Below are positions 31,035 through 33,345 of a DNA stretch of 33,345 bases, in pieces; position 1 is the first letter of the stretch; each line of letters opens with the position of its first letter. This DNA comes from RGIG3159 sp034927685 (GTDB taxonomy: Bacteria; Bacillota; Clostridia; Oscillospirales; Oscillospiraceae). The notes under the pieces were generated by a model. That model saw only the letters and a program-made list of their open reading frames with translations, had not been told where the DNA came from and ran no database searches. The stretch is taken from assembly GCA_034927685.1 (NCBI GenBank), contig JAYFPO010000011.1:1-33345 (forward strand), read 5' to 3'. The position numbers were made by a program, and so were the translations under genes.

Positions 31035-31232
31035 CCCCGGAAGCGTGGGATTGCCTCCGGCGGCTGCCATTCTGTCCGCGCAGAAAGGCCGGAAAGACGC
31101 GTACCCGGGCTCCGGTAAAAGTCGCCCGGGGGATGCGGTGCGGACAAAGAGGTCCCTGCCGCAGCGCTGCCTCCTGCCAATCTTCTCACCGCCGCGCACG
31201 CTGCGCTACCGCGCGGCGGCTCCGTTTTTCCG
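31035..31232 (+). repeat. Type-D long-core repeat, copy 7
   Basis: Flanked on the left by a type-C arm and GGCGATTCCAACATTGCACG. The first stem is weakened (CTGCCATTCTG against CAGAAAGGCCG). The middle module and terminal hairpin with CTCCGTTTTTCC are intact. Confidence 0.85.
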
Positions 31233-31277
31233 TAAGGGCAACGGCGATTCCATCCTGCCGCAGCCGCCCCGGCCCGG

Positions 31278-31304
31278 AAAAAAACGGGCCCGCCGCGCGG
31301 GCAG
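31278..31304 (-). terminator. Terminator of mgtE
   Basis: On minus, CTGCCCGC-GCG-GCGGGC followed by CCGTTTTTTT lies about 20 bases after the mgtE stop. A perfect 12-bp palindrome TTTGACGTCAAA (31310-31321) lies between the two. Confidence 0.8.
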
Positions 31305-31321
31305 GTCCGTTTGACGTCAAA

Positions 31322-32707
31322 TCAGATATGCAGCAGCGCCTTGGCCACGTTGAAATAGACCAGCAGCGACAGGGCGTCGACGATGGTGGTGATGAACGGC
31401 GAGGCCATGACCGCCGGGTCGAAGCCCAGCTTGTCGGCGACCAGCGGCAGGATGCCGCCCACCAGCTTGGCCAGCACGATGGTCAGCGACATGGTGATGC
31501 TGACGACCAGCGCGACGAGCACGGGGCCGTCCGCGGCGACGATGTTGTGCAGCAGCAGATAGTCCACCACCATGACCTTGGCAAAGCACACCACGGCGAG
31601 GCTTGCGCCGCAGAGAATCGACACGCGGAATTCCTTCCAGAGGACGCGCGGCAGGTCGGAGAAGGAGATCTCCTTGAGGCTGAGGCCGCGGACGATGGTG
31701 ACGGAGGACTGCGAGCCGGAGTTGCCGGCGGTATCCATCAGCATCGGGATGAACGCGCTGAGGCACAGCATGGCCTGCAGGGCGTTTTCAAAGTTGGAGA
31801 TAATCATGCCGGTGAAGGTGGCGGACACCATCAGGAGCACCAGCCACGGAATCCGGCTTTTCCAGATCTCGTAGATCGACGCGCGCAGGTAGGTTTTTGC
31901 GGAGGGCAGGATGGCGGCCATCTTCTCGATATCCTCGGTGGCCTCGTCCTCCATGACCTCCATGGCGTCGTCGAAGGTGACGATGCCGACCATGCGGTAC
32001 TCGGTGTCGACGACGGGCAGGGCGGCGAAGTTATACTTGGTGAACATCTGGGCCACTTCCTCCTGGTCGGTGTGGGTATCGACGGAGATGATGTTCGTGA
32101 CCATGATGGACTGAATGGGGGTGTCGTCGTCCTCGGCGAGCAGCAGGTCCTTGACCGAGACGAGGCCGAGCAGGCGGTGGTCCTTGGTGACGTAGCAGGT
32201 GTAGATGGTCTCCTTGTCGAAGCCGGTGCGCCGGATGCGGAGGATGGCGGCGCCGACGTTCATGTCGGGGGTCAGGGAGATATATTCGGTGGTCATGATG
32301 GAGCCGGCGGAATTCTCCGGGTAGCGGAGGATCTCGTTGATGCTCTTGCGCATTTCGGGGTCGGCCTGGCGGAGAATCCGCTGGACGACGTTGGCGGGCA
32401 TTTCCTCGACGATGTCGACGGCGTCGTCGACGTAGAGCTCGTCGAGGACCTCCTTGAGCTCACTGTCGGAGAAGCCGCGCATGAGGAGCTCCTGGGCAGC
32501 GGGCTCCATCTCGACGAAGGTTTCGGCGGCCTGTTCCTTGGGGAGCAGGCGGAAGAGGAGCGGGAGCGCGGCTTCGGACATGCCGTCGAAGACGGCGGCG
32601 ACGTCGGCGGGGTTCATGGTGATGAGGATATCCTTGAGGGTTTTGTACTTTTTTTCTTCGAGGAGCGCCACCAGAGTGGCCTCCACGGTGACAGCGTGTT
32701 CGGGCAT
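31322..32707 (-). CDS. mgtE: Magnesium transporter MgtE
   Basis: The 461-residue protein has the whole MgtE plan. An acidic N domain (about 1-130; ITMNPADVAAVFDGMSEAAL, DELYVDDAVDIVEEMPANVV) is followed by two CBS domains (about 133-255; NSAGSIMTTEYISLTPDMNV, SIMVTNIISVDTHTDQEEVA) and a connecting helix. The C-terminal channel has about five membrane helices (PWLVLLMVSATFTGMIISNF, LSAFIPMLMDTAGNSGSQSS, ILPLVADKLGFDPAVMASPF). The N and CBS domains sense cytoplasmic Mg2+ and gate the pore. ATG 32707 follows GGAGG closely. A structured 5' leader of about 240 bases precedes it. It is monocistronic, with its own terminator. Confidence 0.96.
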   Translation of the reverse strand: MPEHAVTVEATLVALLEEKKYKTLKDILITMNPADVAAVFDGMSEAALPLLFRLLPKEQAAETFVEMEPAAQELLMRGFSDSELKEVLDELYVDDAVDIVEEMPANVVQRILRQADPEMRKSINEILRYPENSAGSIMTTEYISLTPDMNVGAAILRIRRTGFDKETIYTCYVTKDHRLLGLVSVKDLLLAEDDDTPIQSIMVTNIISVDTHTDQEEVAQMFTKYNFAALPVVDTEYRMVGIVTFDDAMEVMEDEATEDIEKMAAILPSAKTYLRASIYEIWKSRIPWLVLLMVSATFTGMIISNFENALQAMLCLSAFIPMLMDTAGNSGSQSSVTIVRGLSLKEISFSDLPRVLWKEFRVSILCGASLAVVCFAKVMVVDYLLLHNIVAADGPVLVALVVSITMSLTIVLAKLVGGILPLVADKLGFDPAVMASPFITTIVDALSLLVYFNVAKALLHI

Positions 32708-32816
32708 TGGTCTTTCCTCCTGACTTTCTAATTTGCTGGAAAAGTAGGAAGTAAAGACACACAGAATCCTGGCGCGAAATCACGGCGCGCCCAAATATAG
32801 GCAGCGCCTACGACAC

Positions 32817-32907
32817 GGTGCACAACGGGACAGGAAGCCCGTCGAGCCCGGGGCAACTTCGGCCGACCGGTGTGCCGCTACTACTCCCTGCGTCCATTGT
32901 GTTCACC
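32817..32907 (-). ncRNA. Structured 5' leader of mgtE, candidate metal-sensing RNA
   Basis: On minus, GGUG-AA-CACAAUGG (32907-32894) pairs with CCGUUGUG-CACC (32828-32817), a 12-bp stem with one small bulge and one G-U pair. It encloses GGGAGUAGUAGC and two hairpins, GGCA...UGCC and CCCG-GGCUCGA-CGGG, giving a three-way junction of about 90 bases. It lies between the promoter and mgtE. I could not match it to the M-box. GGGAGUAG recalls part of yybP-ykoY RNAs, but the rest does not fit. UAGGC-GCU-GCCUA follows downstream. A regulatory RNA is inferred. Confidence 0.45.
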
Positions 32908-32956
32908 TCACGTTTCACGTTTTTTTATATAGAGGGTCAAGCCCTCCAACCGGATT

Positions 32957-32985
32957 ATTGTACGGGATTTTCGGGACTTTGTCCA
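32957..32985 (-). promoter_or_regulatory. Promoter of mgtE
   Basis: On minus, TGGACA (32985-32980), 17 bases, TACAAT (32962-32957). This predicts a leader of about 240 bases before the mgtE ATG. Confidence 0.65.
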
Positions 32986-33345
32986 TTCCGGAATGCATCC
33001 GCGGGTGCATTCCCCCGTAGGGTAGCCTGCCCCCCCCTGGGGTAGCGCGAAGCGCGCTCCCCCGTAAGCCTTCCCCCTCTGGGTAGCGCGAAGCGCGCTC
33101 CTTCGTAAGCCTTCCCCCTCGGGGGACGGTGTCACGGCATCGCCGGGACGGATGAGGGGCGATGACAGAGCGGCGCCGGATGAGGCGCCCCCGTAAGCCT
33201 CCCTCTGTGAGGGAGGTGGCGCGGCTTTGCCGCGACGGAGGGAGAGAACCCGCGGCGATTCCATCCTGGCGCGGAGAAAAGGGAGACGTTCTCTCCCTCA
33301 GTCTCGCTCCGCTCGCCAGCTCCCTCGCAGAGGGAGCCAATGGGC
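32986..33345. repeat. Repeat block at the window end
   Basis: Truncated N-like units (GTAGCGCGAAGCGCGCTCC, about 33042-33060 and 33086-33101) are followed by a degraded type-A arm and a full type-C composite (about 33189-33345, cut by the window edge). No gene is supported. Confidence 0.8.

Larger units (their letters stand above)
30489..31277. repeat. Repeat block upstream of larE
   Basis: After about 35 unique bases it holds a chimeric arm (CCTTCCCCCGAAGAGGGAGC at 30541-30560), two full type-C composites (about 30572-30725 and 30738-30935, the second with an N plug at 30857-30921), then a type-C arm leading to a type-D core (31035-31232). No gene is supported and no larE promoter could be found. 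Confidence 0.83.

Noticed and set aside
31133..32731. Open frame of about 532 codons on plus opposite mgtE
   Set aside because: It starts inside a type-D repeat and mirrors MgtE acidic codons as Asp/His/Gly runs; MgtE is certain.
32708..32950. M-box riboswitch upstream of mgtE
   Set aside because: The characteristic GGUGAGGCUCC start and downstream conserved segments are not present; listed only as an unassigned structured leader.

Overview
The window looks like a chromosomal stretch of a high-GC, anaerobic Clostridia member, probably an Oscillospiraceae-like gut bacterium. This is inferred from the glutamate-fermentation genes, the many ATGA/GTGA gene overlaps, the N4-gp56-type capsid gene common in gut Clostridia phages, and the very dense intergenic repeats. 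No rRNA, tRNA or CRISPR array was seen.

Layout. 1-9962 (+) holds an almost complete methylaspartate pathway of glutamate fermentation. It comprises the 3' end of a citrate/citramalate lyase beta gene, the lyase alpha subunit, a two-subunit class I fumarase-type hydratase (probably mesaconase), a GntR regulator with its own promoter and palindrome, then glmS, mutL, a duplicated glmE head, glmE and methylaspartate ammonia-lyase. Together these would take glutamate through 3-methylaspartate, mesaconate and citramalate to acetate and pyruvate. 10715-13263 (-) holds dUTPase, a DUF2804 protein and a PAP2 phosphatase; a TIGR04255-type gene is divergent at 13391-14170. 14491-26501 (-) is a phage-derived cassette read from its own strong promoter at 26775-26803: scaffold-like protein, N4-gp56-type major capsid, small connector-like proteins, tail or fibre proteins, a peptidoglycan-binding virion protein, an XhlA-like protein, holin and amidase. 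No terminase, portal, integrase or replication gene is present in the window. 27683-30488 (-) is larE-larB-larC for the nickel-pincer cofactor, without larA. 31322-32707 (-) is mgtE behind a structured 5' leader.

Two unusual themes run through the whole window. First, three translationally coupled gene junctions (citE/citF, mutL/glmE, larE/larB) carry tandem duplications of the upstream gene's tail plus the downstream gene's head, leaving small chimeric reading frames between intact genes. Second, nearly every intergenic gap, including gaps inside the phage operon, is filled by modular palindromic repeats. These have interchangeable hairpin arms (type A, CTTCCCC/GGGGAAG; type C, CCTCCCT/AGGGAGG), a roughly 66-bp plug (type N) that replaces part of an arm hairpin, and either a short core or a long core of near-constant 196-199 bp (type D, seven copies). 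Compensatory changes in the D stems and a terminator-like 3' end suggest selection on structure.
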